Below, piece after piece: positions 19,157 through 28,750 of a stretch of DNA of 64,000 nucleotides. A program made the translations under genes and the position numbers. Within the stretch, counting starts at the first letter, position 1. Every line of letters starts with the position of its first letter. The stretch spans positions 1 through 64,000 of the forward strand of contig NZ_JRMX01000007.1 in NCBI RefSeq assembly GCF_000758825.1, written 5' to 3'. The stretch is from Arcanobacterium sp. S3PF19 (lineage in GTDB: Bacteria; Actinomycetota; Actinomycetes; Actinomycetales; Actinomycetaceae). The notes under the pieces were generated by a model. It ran no database searches. It was not told the origin of the DNA and was given only the letters and a program-made list of their open reading frames with translations.

Positions 19157-22100
19157 TCACTTCTTCGCAGAATCTTCGCCCGCCGTGCTCTGCCGCGCTG
19201 CTGTCGCATCCTTAATTGCTTTCGCCAGCTTCTCCTGCGCCTTTCCGTAAGCTGCCCAGTCACCGCTTCTGCGCGCATTCTCACTCTCCAGCAGAGCCTG
19301 CCCGGCTTCGTGCAGGGCAGCGTCAAGCGACGCCTTTTGCGGATTTGGCGCGGCGTCTTTCTCCGCCTTGCCTTTATCTGCAGACTTATCCGCACCGGCC
19401 GGCGAAGAATTCTTCTTTCCGTTCTTTGCGTTCCCGGGAACCTGAGCTTTCTTATTTCCCGCAATCTTGGCATCCCCGGCTTTCGCCCCCGAATTTCCGC
19501 CGAATACCTCATCCAGCGCCTCATCCAAAGTGGGCGCGAATCCCACCTGATCGCCAAAGAGCGCCAGCACGTACTGCAGCGTCGGATACTGCGTTCCGGA
19601 TGCCGCCTGCACGTAGATCGGCTGCACGTAAAGCAGACCGCCGCCGACCGGCAGAGACAGCAGATTTCCTTCCCGTACCTGCGTTCCGCCCTGGCGAAGC
19701 AGATTGAGCGCAGTGGATACATCGGGGTTGGTCAGCATCGTATTTTCCGCCTGCCCGGGACCGGGCACTGTCAAATCACGCGGAGTTTCGATCAGGCGCA
19801 GCTTTCCGTAGCTTTCCGCAATCTTCCCCGGTTCGTTTCCCGCGTTGGAGTCGGCGGCAAGGAAACCCGTCATCACGTTTCTGTTTGTGTTTCCGCCCGG
19901 AATATACGAAGTGGAGATGGAAAACGATGCCTGCTTCTGCCCGGGCATCTGCAGCGTCAGATAATACGGAGGCTGCGCGGGCGTGCCCGCGGAGGCTTTC
20001 ATCGTCGGTTCGCGCGGAACCTGCCAGAAATCCCCGCCCGAGTAGAAAGACTTTGCGTCTTTCACGTGATAGCGGGCCATCAGCGTACGCTGCACCTTAA
20101 ACAGATCCTCCGGGTAACGCATATGCGCAATCAGATCCCCGGACATTCTGTCCAATCCGATAATCTGACCGGGGAAAATTTTCTTCCACGCATTGATAAT
20201 CGGATCTTTTTTGTCCCACTGAAAGAGCTTTACCGAGCCGTCGTAGGCATTCACAACCGCTTTTACGGAATTGCGGATGTAATTTACCTGATCGGGCGCG
20301 TTCACAACGGACCCGTTGCGGTTCAGGGAATCGCGCGTCGCCGTTTCCAGCGTTTCCCGCGCCGAATAGGGATAGTTGTTTGACGTCGTGTATCCGTCCA
20401 CAATCCACACCAGCTCTTTTGGCGTGGACGGATCGCCGTCCATGTCCACAACCGCCGGCACGGCCTTTGAATCCAATGTCAGATAGGGTGCAACCTTCGC
20501 AATGCGCACATGCGGATCGCGGTCGTAAAGAATCTGGGATTTGTCCGTGACGCGGTCGGAGAAAAACAGTTCGCTGGAACGGAATTTGATCGCAAACATC
20601 AGTTTGGCGAAGATATTTGAAATTTTCGGTCCGCCGTTACCCTTATAGGTGGTATTGACCTGGCCGTTTGGCGAGGTGTCGTCCGGATAGTCCAGCTCCC
20701 ATTTCTCCGTTCCCCGGGGTGCACCCACAATGGAATACTCCGGGGAATTCTGTCCGAAATAAATCCGCGATTCGTATTTGCCCATCTCTCCGGTGGAAGG
20801 AATGCCCGCCTCCCAGAAAGAGGGATCGCCTTTCGTGGTAACGGTGTTTCCGAAAGCCGCGGCAACACCGAAACCGTGCGTATATACGGTGTGGTCGTTC
20901 ACCCAGGAACGACGCGAATTGTCCAGTCCCGCCAGATTCAGTTCGCGCATTGCGATAACCGTATCGCGCATTTCGTCGCCGATTTTGTAGCGGTCCACCG
21001 CAAGCCGGTCGGAAAATTTATAGTACTGCCTGTTTTGCTGCAGCTGGTTAAAAGAAGGGGAAACAACGCTGGGATCCAAAAGCCTGATCTGCGCCGCCGT
21101 AGCCGAATCCTGTCTCAGCTGACCGCTCTTGGCATCGGTACGCGCCTTGTACTGTCTGCTTTCCACCTTGTCGAGCCCGTAAGCGGCAAGCGTGGCATTG
21201 ATATTGCGCTGAATATATTCGGATTCCAATTCCGCGGCATTCGGGTCAACCTTGAAATTCTGCACCAAGAACGGATACAGACCGGTGAGTACCAGACCCG
21301 AGGCTACCGTGGCGGCGATCCCCACAAACGCCGGTTTCCAATTCCGCTTCAGACCGGCAAAAACAAACAGGCCGGCGATGAGAAACACCGAAACGGCGAA
21401 AATGGTCAGCCCCGGCTTGGAGGCATTGATATCGGTAAAACTTGCCCCGGAAAAACGCGCGTTGTTGCCCAGCAGAAGATTGTAGCGGGCGATCCAGAAA
21501 TCGGCCGCTACCGTCAAAGCCGCAAGCCCGCAGACAATACCGACAAAAAGCTGCGCCGAGCGGTCCATCTTCAGCCTGTTTCCCTCAAAGCCCAGCCTTC
21601 CGGAAACCCCGTAGCCGGCCAAACCGGCAACAAGCGCGAGCGTAAGGAGAACAAATACAGCGGAAATAACGGTCTGTATTACCGGCAGGGAGAACACATA
21701 AAACGAGATGTCTTTCCCGAACTCCGGATCTTTCCGCCCGAAATCGGTCCGGTGCAGCCACAGCAGAATTTCCTGCCAGTAGGAGCCGAAACGGACGCCG
21801 AAAAATATGCCCGCCACAAGCGGCACAACGAACAGCGACAGCCATTTTTTACGCAGAATTTCAAGCCGCAGACGTCTGTTTTTCTCCCCCGGTTCTGCCG
21901 GATACTGCGTTTCCCCTCCCGTATTTCGGCCCAGTCCGATCCGCAGCGAAACGGCCACGGCCGCCGCGCAGGCCAGCATTCCGATCAGCGCGAATCCTAT
22001 TTGGGCAAGATACTGCGTCCAAAACACGCTGCCCGCCTTCAGCTGGCCGAACCACTGCAGCTCGGTCCAGAAAGCGGAAAGCGCAACAACCCCGCCCAGC

Positions 22101-22180
22101 AGCAGCGCCAATATAATCAGCGTGTGGATAAAGACGTTCTTCGTGCCTTTTTTCTTTTTTGATTCAGACGTCGTCGACAA
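19157..22180 (-). CDS. UPF0182 family large membrane protein
   Basis: 1007-residue protein of the actinobacterial UPF0182 family (Rv3193c-like). About seven membrane helices occupy the first 340 residues, followed by a large outside domain (about 340-880) with the family segments QYLAQIGF, FKVDPNAAELESEYIQRNINATLAAYGLD and GDPSFWEAGIPSTGEMGKYESRIYFGQ. The last 120 residues are a low-complexity Lys/Ala/Gly-rich tail. The function is unknown, probably at the envelope. The start is TTG with a GGATG site. It is next to the PPA1309, YlbL and DUF2342 genes, an arrangement conserved in actinobacteria. Confidence 0.93.
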   Translation of the reverse strand: MSTTSESKKKKGTKNVFIHTLIILALLLGGVVALSAFWTELQWFGQLKAGSVFWTQYLAQIGFALIGMLACAAAVAVSLRIGLGRNTGGETQYPAEPGEKNRRLRLEILRKKWLSLFVVPLVAGIFFGVRFGSYWQEILLWLHRTDFGRKDPEFGKDISFYVFSLPVIQTVISAVFVLLTLALVAGLAGYGVSGRLGFEGNRLKMDRSAQLFVGIVCGLAALTVAADFWIARYNLLLGNNARFSGASFTDINASKPGLTIFAVSVFLIAGLFVFAGLKRNWKPAFVGIAATVASGLVLTGLYPFLVQNFKVDPNAAELESEYIQRNINATLAAYGLDKVESRQYKARTDAKSGQLRQDSATAAQIRLLDPSVVSPSFNQLQQNRQYYKFSDRLAVDRYKIGDEMRDTVIAMRELNLAGLDNSRRSWVNDHTVYTHGFGVAAAFGNTVTTKGDPSFWEAGIPSTGEMGKYESRIYFGQNSPEYSIVGAPRGTEKWELDYPDDTSPNGQVNTTYKGNGGPKISNIFAKLMFAIKFRSSELFFSDRVTDKSQILYDRDPHVRIAKVAPYLTLDSKAVPAVVDMDGDPSTPKELVWIVDGYTTSNNYPYSARETLETATRDSLNRNGSVVNAPDQVNYIRNSVKAVVNAYDGSVKLFQWDKKDPIINAWKKIFPGQIIGLDRMSGDLIAHMRYPEDLFKVQRTLMARYHVKDAKSFYSGGDFWQVPREPTMKASAGTPAQPPYYLTLQMPGQKQASFSISTSYIPGGNTNRNVMTGFLAADSNAGNEPGKIAESYGKLRLIETPRDLTVPGPGQAENTMLTNPDVSTALNLLRQGGTQVREGNLLSLPVGGGLLYVQPIYVQAASGTQYPTLQYVLALFGDQVGFAPTLDEALDEVFGGNSGAKAGDAKIAGNKKAQVPGNAKNGKKNSSPAGADKSADKGKAEKDAAPNPQKASLDAALHEAGQALLESENARRSGDWAAYGKAQEKLAKAIKDATAARQSTAGEDSAKK

Positions 22181-22312
22181 CTTTTACATCCTATTTTTAA
22201 AACCGGTATCTCTTAAGATAGATGTTAGCAAACATTCTCCTGCCGAAACATCTTTGTTTCCGCACTCCCCTTTCCTTTTTTCGGCCGGAAGAAAATATGC
22301 CAGAATAAAACC

Positions 22313-22849
22313 ATGAGTTCATCGCACGCGCTGCGCGAAGCGGCCCTTGAAATCGAAAAATATGTGGCAAAAGACGGCTGGGACGGTCCCGTGCGTCTGT
22401 TTGCGCTTGTAAACACCCAAAAGGCACTGCGGGAAAACCCCGCCCTGCGCAGTGAGCTTCCCCCGGCCACGGCGGAAAAAGCCCGGCTGGATTCGGAAAG
22501 TCTTTTTTCGGTGGAGCAGGACGCGCTGCCCGCATTCGAGAGCATCGGCGAACTGCTGGCACAGATTATGTGGCCCGCCGACATAGACGGAGCCGCCGTA
22601 AGCATGGAAAGAATCGTGCTGCCGCCCGCAGCCGAGAACGAACTGCCCGAAGACGCACCGGCGGCACTGAAAAAAGCCGCGAACCACCCCCTGAAACAGG
22701 AAGTGCGGATTGTCTGCGCCGTTCTTCGCGACGGCACTTCGTGGAATGCCGTCAGAATGAAGGCACACGACAGCGACGACATGGTGCTTTCGGGAGAAAA
22801 TATCGTTTCCGGACTGACGCAGGCACTGCGTGCCACTTTTGCCCCCTGA
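22313..22849 (+). CDS. PPA1309-family conserved protein
   Basis: 178-residue soluble protein of the actinobacterial PPA1309 family, always found near UPF0182 and YlbL genes. Recognisable stretches: ALEIEKYVAKDGWDGPVRLFALVNT near the start, a central MWPADIDGAAVSMERIVLPP and a final VLRDGTSWNAVRMKAHDSDD segment. There are no catalytic motifs or membrane helices, and the biochemical role is unknown. No good Shine-Dalgarno site is visible. A CAGAAT-like element ends six bases before the ATG, so a leaderless mRNA is possible. Divergent from the UPF0182 gene and convergent with the ylbL-like gene. Confidence 0.85.
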   Translation: MSSSHALREAALEIEKYVAKDGWDGPVRLFALVNTQKALRENPALRSELPPATAEKARLDSESLFSVEQDALPAFESIGELLAQIMWPADIDGAAVSMERIVLPPAAENELPEDAPAALKKAANHPLKQEVRIVCAVLRDGTSWNAVRMKAHDSDDMVLSGENIVSGLTQALRATFAP

Positions 22850-22915
22850 TTCCCGGCGGGGCGCGCGTGCGGCGAAACGGGGACGGTTTTTCGGCAAACG
22901 TGCGTTTTCGGAAAA

Positions 22916-24049
22916 TTACCCGTGCCCGCCGCGCACAGTCTGCCTGCACGTGCGCAGGCCCGATGTGTCGCCCGCGGCGATTGCCTTCACCGCCGCTATG
23001 GATTCGTCCACGCTGCGCACGGCCCACACGCCCATTCCTTCCGGCTCGTATCCGATCGTTTCCGGGCAGTTTTCCGCCGGAGCCAGAAAATGCCGCGCGC
23101 CCGCACGTGCGGCACCGCGCATTTTATGCTCAATTCCGCCTATCGGACCGATGTCTCCGTTCCAGGACACAGTCCCCGTTCCTGCTATGCGCCGGTTTCC
23201 GCCCAGGCTTCCCGCGGTCAGTCTGTCGTAGATCCCCAGGGTAAACATATTCCCCGCGCTCGGACCGCCAATTCCTTCAACCGCGTATTTCACCCGCACC
23301 GGCAGCTTTACGTTTTCCATCCGCACTTCCACGCCCAGCAGCGAACCGGGATGCGGGGCCAAACCGCCGGCGGAATAGGGAAGAGTCGGAAAAGAAAACG
23401 TAAGTGTGTCCTTTCCCCGCCGCACACGCAGAAAAATTTCTGTACGCGGGGCGACCGTGCGCAAAAAAGCGGTCAGAGCGTAATGCGAACGCACCTGCCT
23501 CATATTCTTCGCGTCCGTGCCCACAGCACGGATAATATCCCCTTTGCGCAGGTATTTTCCCGAAGGAAAACGGGCAGACGTTCCGGCCACCGTCACGTCC
23601 ATTGAGACGGGCAGACCGGCTGTTTCCGCGGCCACAACCGCAGCCGCGTCCTGCGAGTAGCGCATCAGCTCCAAATTCTGTGTGTTCACCTGGGAGGCGG
23701 AAAGCTCCTTCGGATACATTGCCCGCACGGGAATGAGCTGTCTGTCTTTGGAAAACAGGGCCGCCAAAGCAGATATTCCGGGCACTCCGCCGTCCGCACT
23801 GCCCCATGCGGAAACGGTAGTCATATAAAGTTTTGTGGAAGTGGGATAGGTTTTCACGCCTTTTACGCTTACCACGGGAACACCGTTTATCTTCCCGTTC
23901 ACATCAAGGGCGGGTCCGGCGTCTTCCGTCAGATAATTCGTCGGCAGCAGGAGGGACAGCCCCACCATTGCGCCAAAACACAGACCCGCCGCCGTTTTAC
24001 GGGTAAAACGCGGCATTTTAATTCTTCTTTCGCTGTTCGGATATTGCAT
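22916..24049 (-). CDS. YlbL-type PDZ/Lon-like serine protease
   Basis: Membrane-anchored protease of the YlbL/Rv3194c type, 377 residues. One N-terminal helix (about 18-36) is followed by an outside region, a PDZ domain (about 150-235, LRKGDIIRAVG) and a Lon-like proteolytic domain with Ser in GIGGPSAGNMF and Lys in GGIEHKMRGA, the Ser-Lys dyad of S16 peptidases. It has no ATPase domain, so it acts outside the membrane on membrane or secreted proteins. In-frame ATG 24016 (giving MPRFTRKT) is a possible alternative start. Confidence 0.92.
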   Translation of the reverse strand: MQYPNSERRIKMPRFTRKTAAGLCFGAMVGLSLLLPTNYLTEDAGPALDVNGKINGVPVVSVKGVKTYPTSTKLYMTTVSAWGSADGGVPGISALAALFSKDRQLIPVRAMYPKELSASQVNTQNLELMRYSQDAAAVVAAETAGLPVSMDVTVAGTSARFPSGKYLRKGDIIRAVGTDAKNMRQVRSHYALTAFLRTVAPRTEIFLRVRRGKDTLTFSFPTLPYSAGGLAPHPGSLLGVEVRMENVKLPVRVKYAVEGIGGPSAGNMFTLGIYDRLTAGSLGGNRRIAGTGTVSWNGDIGPIGGIEHKMRGAARAGARHFLAPAENCPETIGYEPEGMGVWAVRSVDESIAAVKAIAAGDTSGLRTCRQTVRGGHG

Positions 24050-24204
24050 TTCACGGTTTTCCTGTTCTTTTCCGCAGTTCCACGGTACATAGTTCCCCGC
24101 CGCGGGAAAAGTATTTTTGCCGGCCGTTCGCCATCTGCGGAAGCAGCCGATTGTAGCTTTGCCGCAACAGACATTACGCTAGAGATACGGGCAAGGAGGA
24201 AACA

Positions 24205-25572
24205 ATGGCCGAAGACGAGGCACACCAGCCGGAAAATTGGGAAGAAATGCTGCGCTCCGTGTTGGGAGACGAAGCTGCCGAAGAAATTCTCCGGCAGATG
24301 GGCGGGGGGCAGACGGGCGAAATTTTCGAAGGAATTTTGCACGGAAAAAACTTTATGATGGTTGGCCGGCAGATGCAGCAGATGCTTCAGTCCTCCGGGA
24401 ACGACCCGGTGAACTGGGAAATTGCCGCACAGGTAGCACAGGAAAAAGTGAGCCGGCAGAAAACGGAGATGCTTTCCGCCGCGCAGGCAGACGCAGCCCG
24501 GAGCGCACTGCGCACGGCTTCGCTGTGGCTTGACGCCGTGACCGAATTTATGCCTGCCGGCTCGGCGGCACAGGCCTGGACGAGGCAGGACTGGGTCAGC
24601 CGTTCGCTGCCCACATTCAGGCGTCTGCTCAATCCCGTCGGGGAGAACATCACGCGCGCGATGTCCGACGCTTTTGCCGAACAGGCCGGCAGGATGCCGG
24701 AAGAGATACGTTCCCTTATTCCGGACCCGACGCAGCTTCTGCACGCAGTCTCGGGGTCAATGCTGGGAATGCAGTACGGCAGCGCACTGGCCGAATTGGC
24801 GGATTCCTCTTTCGGCACCGCCGACACCGGTCTGCCGCTGATGGAAGAATCCGCCGTCGCCCTGGTTCCCGCAAACATCTCCGGTTTCGGACAGGATTTG
24901 GAGGCGGAAGAAGGCGAAGTACTGACGTACGCCGCGGTGCGCGAAGCTGCCGCCGCCCGTCTCTACGGCAACGTGCCCTGGCTCCGCCCGCGTATTTTGG
25001 ACACCGTTTCCGAATACGCAAAGGGAATTGAAATCGACACCGGGGCAATCGAAGAGCAGCTGCGCGGACTGCAAATTGAAGATCCGCGGCAGATTAGGGA
25101 AATTGACCTCTCCGATATTTTCACGCTCGAACTGACCGACGCCCAGCAGGACGCTCTCAGCCGACTGGAGCATCTGATTTCGCTGGTCGAAGGGTGGGTA
25201 ACCGAGATCTCGGCCCGGGCCGTTGCCGCCCACCTGCCGCACGCCGTACCGCTGCGGGAAATGTTTGTACGCCGTTATGCAACGGACAATCCGGCGAAAC
25301 ACGTCTGGGAATCCCAGCTGGGAATGCGTCTCGAACCGCGCCAGCTGCGCAACGCGGCCCGCTACTGGCAGCTGGCGGAAACGAAACTGGGCCCGGAGGG
25401 ACGGGACGCAATGTGGCAGCATCCTGATCTGCTGCCGGGCGAAAGCGACCTGGAAACCCCGGAAAAGGCTTTCGAAAACGCCCCCGCCGGCAAACTGGAA
25501 GCGGAGCTGGATTCGTTTCTCGAGGATCTGCTCAACTCCGAGGATAAACGCAAAGACGGCAGCGAAGACTGA
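24205..25572 (+). CDS. DUF2342 zincin-like protein
   Basis: 455-residue member of the DUF2342 (Zincin_2) family, annotated elsewhere as zinc-dependent metalloprotease. Conserved blocks seen: GSMLGMQYGSALAELA, TGLPLMEESAVALVPANI, VPWLRPRILDTVSEYAKGIEID, LISLVEGWV and LEPRQLRNAARYWQLAETKLGPEGRD with MWQHPDLLPG near the end. The segment I remember as REAAHxRL in relatives reads REAAAARLY here, so a presumed metal-binding His is absent and activity is in doubt. It has a strong AAGGAGG site. It lies between the YlbL and E1-like genes, a conserved neighbourhood. Confidence 0.85.
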   Translation: MAEDEAHQPENWEEMLRSVLGDEAAEEILRQMGGGQTGEIFEGILHGKNFMMVGRQMQQMLQSSGNDPVNWEIAAQVAQEKVSRQKTEMLSAAQADAARSALRTASLWLDAVTEFMPAGSAAQAWTRQDWVSRSLPTFRRLLNPVGENITRAMSDAFAEQAGRMPEEIRSLIPDPTQLLHAVSGSMLGMQYGSALAELADSSFGTADTGLPLMEESAVALVPANISGFGQDLEAEEGEVLTYAAVREAAAARLYGNVPWLRPRILDTVSEYAKGIEIDTGAIEEQLRGLQIEDPRQIREIDLSDIFTLELTDAQQDALSRLEHLISLVEGWVTEISARAVAAHLPHAVPLREMFVRRYATDNPAKHVWESQLGMRLEPRQLRNAARYWQLAETKLGPEGRDAMWQHPDLLPGESDLETPEKAFENAPAGKLEAELDSFLEDLLNSEDKRKDGSED

Positions 25573-25689
25573 TTCTTCCACAGCTGTGCATATCCGCCAT
25601 CCCCAATTCCCCGCATTTATTATCCTGTTCCTGTTTTACGGATTACGGCGGTATCTGTTCTGCCCGCCGTGCACGGGAAAGGAAAACAT

Positions 25690-26688
25690 ATGCGGATTGT
25701 TCCCGGCCTGGGGTTTTACCGGCGCCCGTCCTTTCGGGCGCAGATCGGCATCGATACCCGGCGCGGAGTTTCACTCTGCGGTCTTTCGCAGAGGGAAGTG
25801 CGCCTCGTTTCCGCTTTAACCGCCGAGCACACAAAAACGGAATTTTTGCAGCTGGCACGCGCACTGCACATAAACGCGGCCCGGGCCGGGGAAATTCTCG
25901 CCCTGCTGGAAGATGCGCGGGTACTCACCGACTGCGGCGCATCGTGCGCGGAAGAATCGGCATGGCTGAGAATCCGCGGCGAACTTCCCGCACACCGCGC
26001 CCGGTGTGCGGTACATCTGGCGCAGCTGGATCCGCTGTCGGTGCATATTGCGGAAATTCTCATGAGGGCCGGGATCACCCGTTTTTCGCTCCCGGCACAC
26101 GCCGATTCCCTTCTTTACACCGCACCTTCGGAGAAAGAAAAAGAAAAACGGCGGCGGTATTTTCTGAACCGGTTTCGGCAGATAAACGCAAAAATACGGG
26201 TATGCGAAACCGAAGATGCCCATATCGCGGTTCTCAGCGGCGTGCAGATTCCAAACCCGATCGTCGCCGCGGAACTGATGAGCCTGGATATTCCCGTGCT
26301 GCTGTGCTGGAGCGAAGAAATAGACGTATACGTCGGCCCTCTCAGCCAGGCACACGAAACCGCGTGCGCGCAATGTCTGTTTCTCTACCGCCGCGACGAG
26401 TGCCCGCAGTGGGATGAAATTTATCCGCAGACGCTTCTGCACCCTCCCTATCCGCAGGAATATGCCACCCTTACGCTCGCTGCCGCTCTCGGCGCGCGGG
26501 CGGTTCTCGATTTTCTCGACAGGGGCGAAAACACTCTCACCGGCAGCCGGAAAATTTCCCCGGACGGGGATTTTCCGCAGTATTGCACTATTGCGCCGCA
26601 TCCGGAGTGCGGATGCCGCGATCCGAATTTACAATCCGCAGCAGATCGGTTCCGTAACGCGCAATCTTCGTCATCCCGACACCTCTGA
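25690..26688 (+). CDS. E1/cyclodehydratase-like protein (Rv3196-type), function unknown
   Basis: 332 residues. The N-terminal half (to about 120) resembles the leader-peptide-binding winged-helix part of TOMM cyclodehydratases. The second half resembles a ThiF/E1 Rossmann region but lacks a clear GxGxxG. Two cysteine pairs, CAQC (about 222-225) and CGC in HPECGCRDP near the end, look like the structural zinc site of E1-like enzymes. Similar genes lie between DUF2342 and uvrD2 genes in other actinobacteria. No precursor peptide or partner YcaO gene is present nearby. The ATG at 25690 has a GGGAAAGGA site; GTG 25669 is less likely. The 3' end overlaps uvrD2 on the other strand by 101 bases. Confidence 0.7.
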   Translation: MRIVPGLGFYRRPSFRAQIGIDTRRGVSLCGLSQREVRLVSALTAEHTKTEFLQLARALHINAARAGEILALLEDARVLTDCGASCAEESAWLRIRGELPAHRARCAVHLAQLDPLSVHIAEILMRAGITRFSLPAHADSLLYTAPSEKEKEKRRRYFLNRFRQINAKIRVCETEDAHIAVLSGVQIPNPIVAAELMSLDIPVLLCWSEEIDVYVGPLSQAHETACAQCLFLYRRDECPQWDEIYPQTLLHPPYPQEYATLTLAAALGARAVLDFLDRGENTLTGSRKISPDGDFPQYCTIAPHPECGCRDPNLQSAADRFRNAQSSSSRHL

Positions 26689-28600
26689 TCCGGCCGAGTT
26701 CTTCGAGCGTGCGCGGTCTGAGCACGGCAATGCTGCGCAGCACGGAATCATGCATAACCGCTGATTCCGTTTTCCCGGATTCTGCACAGACTTCCCCGCG
26801 CCACGCGCACAGAGCCGCAAACAGTTTCGTGTCGTTGGGGTGACGCACGGGAAAATCGGCCTGCGCTGCCTTTTGCGCACGCCTTTTGCGGGTGGCGGCA
26901 GAGGCCTCATGCCGCCACAGATCACGCAGAAATCTGCTTACTTTGCGCGGCGGACGCTGCCCGTTGCCCTGCGCATAAGACAGATACAGTTCCTCCCGGG
27001 CACGCGTGATTCCCACATACAGCAGCCGTTTCTCCTCTGCCAGCAGCGCCTCGGTTTTTGCCCGCGAAACAGGCATCAGGCCCTCGCTCATACCGGTCAG
27101 AAACACAACCGGCCATTCCAGACCTTTCGCGCTGTGCAGGGAACACAGCGTGACGGCATCCGGCTGCGGCGGGTTGTCCGTCTGGGCCCGTTCCGCCAGG
27201 TCTTCGGCAAATCCGCGCAGCGTGTTTCCTTCCTCCTGCGCCCACTGCCGCGCGAGGTCCAAAATTCCGCGCAGCGCCTGCCACACGGCAAAGCTTTCCC
27301 CGCTTTCCGCGGGAGGCGTGGGCCGCCAGCCGCACAGCCTCAGAGTTTCCTCCACTACGTCCGTCAGCGGCAGATCTGCGCAGCTGCCGGCCTGCCCGCG
27401 CAGCGCAGCCATTACCTCGCGCACCTGCCGGCGGGAGAAAAACTTTTCGTTTCCGTTTATCCGGCATGGAATTCCCTTTTCGGCCAGTGCCCGTTCAAAC
27501 AGATCTGCCTGCATATTCGTCCGATACAGAATCGCAAAGTCCGCGGGCTTCCTTCCCTCTACGATTTTTCTTCCGATATGCGCCGCTATTTTTTCGGCTT
27601 CCTGCGCGTCGTCCCGGTAGACGGCAAAGCCCACGGGATTCCCGAGCGGTTTCACGGGGCGCAGCCGCACGCTCCCGCCGTCGCCGGCACCGATCAGCGC
27701 ATTTGCCAATGCCACTATCTGCGGCGTGGAACGGTAGTCCCGGTCAAGCACGATTTGGGCGGCCGAAGGATAGCGCTGCGGGAAAGACAGCAGGAATTTC
27801 GCCTCCGCCCCGGCGAAGGAAAAAATAGTCTGTGCCGCGTCCCCCACCACGCAGATATCGTTTCTGCGGCCCAGCCACAGCCGCAGCAGACACTCCTGCA
27901 GCGCGGAGACGTCCTGATATTCGTCCACGATGAAATACCGGTATTGGCTGCGGATGCGCGCGGCGATATCTTTGCGGTCCGCGATGATTCCCGCCAGCAC
28001 AAGCAGCACGTCTTCAAAATCAATCACACCGCGTTCGCATTTTACCTCTTCGTAGGCTTTCATCAGCCGCGCAATTTCCCTGTGCGAACCGGCCGCCGGT
28101 TCTTCCCGCCGTGCGGCAAGGGCCGCCCGGGGATAGTCTTCGGGGGCGACCATTGCCGATTTCGCCCATTCTATTTCCGCACAGAAATCCCGTACCGCGT
28201 CGATATTCGTGGGCATATTCAGTCTGTGTGCCGCCTGCGCCGCCAAAGTCACCTTATTCTCCCTGATCTGCGGCACACACCCGCCCACGGCTTCGGGCCA
28301 AAAATATCTCAGCTGCGCCAATGCGGCCGAATGAAAAGTGCGCGCCTGCACATTTCCCACACCCAGGGCACGCAGTCTCGATTTCAGTTCCCCCGCGGCG
28401 CGTTCGGTAAACGTAAGCGCCAAAATATGCTCTCCCGGCACCGCCCCGCTGTGTACCGCATAGGCAATACGGTGTGTAATTGCGCGTGTTTTGCCGGTTC
28501 CCGCACCGGCGCGGATCTGCACCGGGCCCGAAAGGCAGGTCGCCGCCTCGCGCTGATGTGGGTCCAGTGCGGAAAGCAGAAATGCCGGGTTCACGTCCAT
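26588..28600 (-). CDS. uvrD2: ATP-dependent DNA helicase UvrD2
   Basis: Superfamily 1A 3'-5' helicase of 670 residues. Walker A AGAGTGKT (31-38) is preceded by the Q-motif LDPHQREA. Motif II is VDEYQD, motif III GDAAQTIFSF, and motifs V-VI are CSLHSAKGLEWPVVFL and LYVGITRAREELYLS. The C-terminus carries an HRDC-like domain (RTLEELGRIRGVGMTKIARYGTDLLRIV), the hallmark of actinobacterial UvrD2. It probably acts in repair or replication fork maintenance. ATG 28600 has AAAGGAG eight bases upstream; in-frame upstream codons extend the frame to 28657 but lack a ribosome site. It shares its last 101 bases with the convergent E1-like gene. Confidence 0.94.
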   Translation of the reverse strand: MDVNPAFLLSALDPHQREAATCLSGPVQIRAGAGTGKTRAITHRIAYAVHSGAVPGEHILALTFTERAAGELKSRLRALGVGNVQARTFHSAALAQLRYFWPEAVGGCVPQIRENKVTLAAQAAHRLNMPTNIDAVRDFCAEIEWAKSAMVAPEDYPRAALAARREEPAAGSHREIARLMKAYEEVKCERGVIDFEDVLLVLAGIIADRKDIAARIRSQYRYFIVDEYQDVSALQECLLRLWLGRRNDICVVGDAAQTIFSFAGAEAKFLLSFPQRYPSAAQIVLDRDYRSTPQIVALANALIGAGDGGSVRLRPVKPLGNPVGFAVYRDDAQEAEKIAAHIGRKIVEGRKPADFAILYRTNMQADLFERALAEKGIPCRINGNEKFFSRRQVREVMAALRGQAGSCADLPLTDVVEETLRLCGWRPTPPAESGESFAVWQALRGILDLARQWAQEEGNTLRGFAEDLAERAQTDNPPQPDAVTLCSLHSAKGLEWPVVFLTGMSEGLMPVSRAKTEALLAEEKRLLYVGITRAREELYLSYAQGNGQRPPRKVSRFLRDLWRHEASAATRKRRAQKAAQADFPVRHPNDTKLFAALCAWRGEVCAESGKTESAVMHDSVLRSIAVLRPRTLEELGRIRGVGMTKIARYGTDLLRIVNSDRGIRTPDAAQ

Positions 28601-28750
28601 TGTCCGTCTCCTTTCCGCACAGATCCACCCAAAGTCTACCCCAAAGGGATACACCAAATTTACCCCAAATTCCGGCCGAAGCCGGCAATACTCTATCTAT
28701 TTCACCTCAAATACGCAACGAAGCTGAAAGAACGGGCGAAACCTGCGACA

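Noticed and set aside
20876-22162. 428-residue plus-strand frame
   Set aside because: Antisense to the UPF0182 gene; Arg/Gln/His-rich with no motif.
26588-26620. UvrD2 C-terminus RGIRTPDAAQ looked like a tRNA-derived false peptide
   Set aside because: No tRNA can be folded here; the HRDC-like sequence continues smoothly into it, so it is just the coding end.
26840-28750. N-terminal extension of the glgX frame by 637 residues
   Set aside because: It is antisense to uvrD2 along its whole length; GlgX homology begins after ATG 28751.
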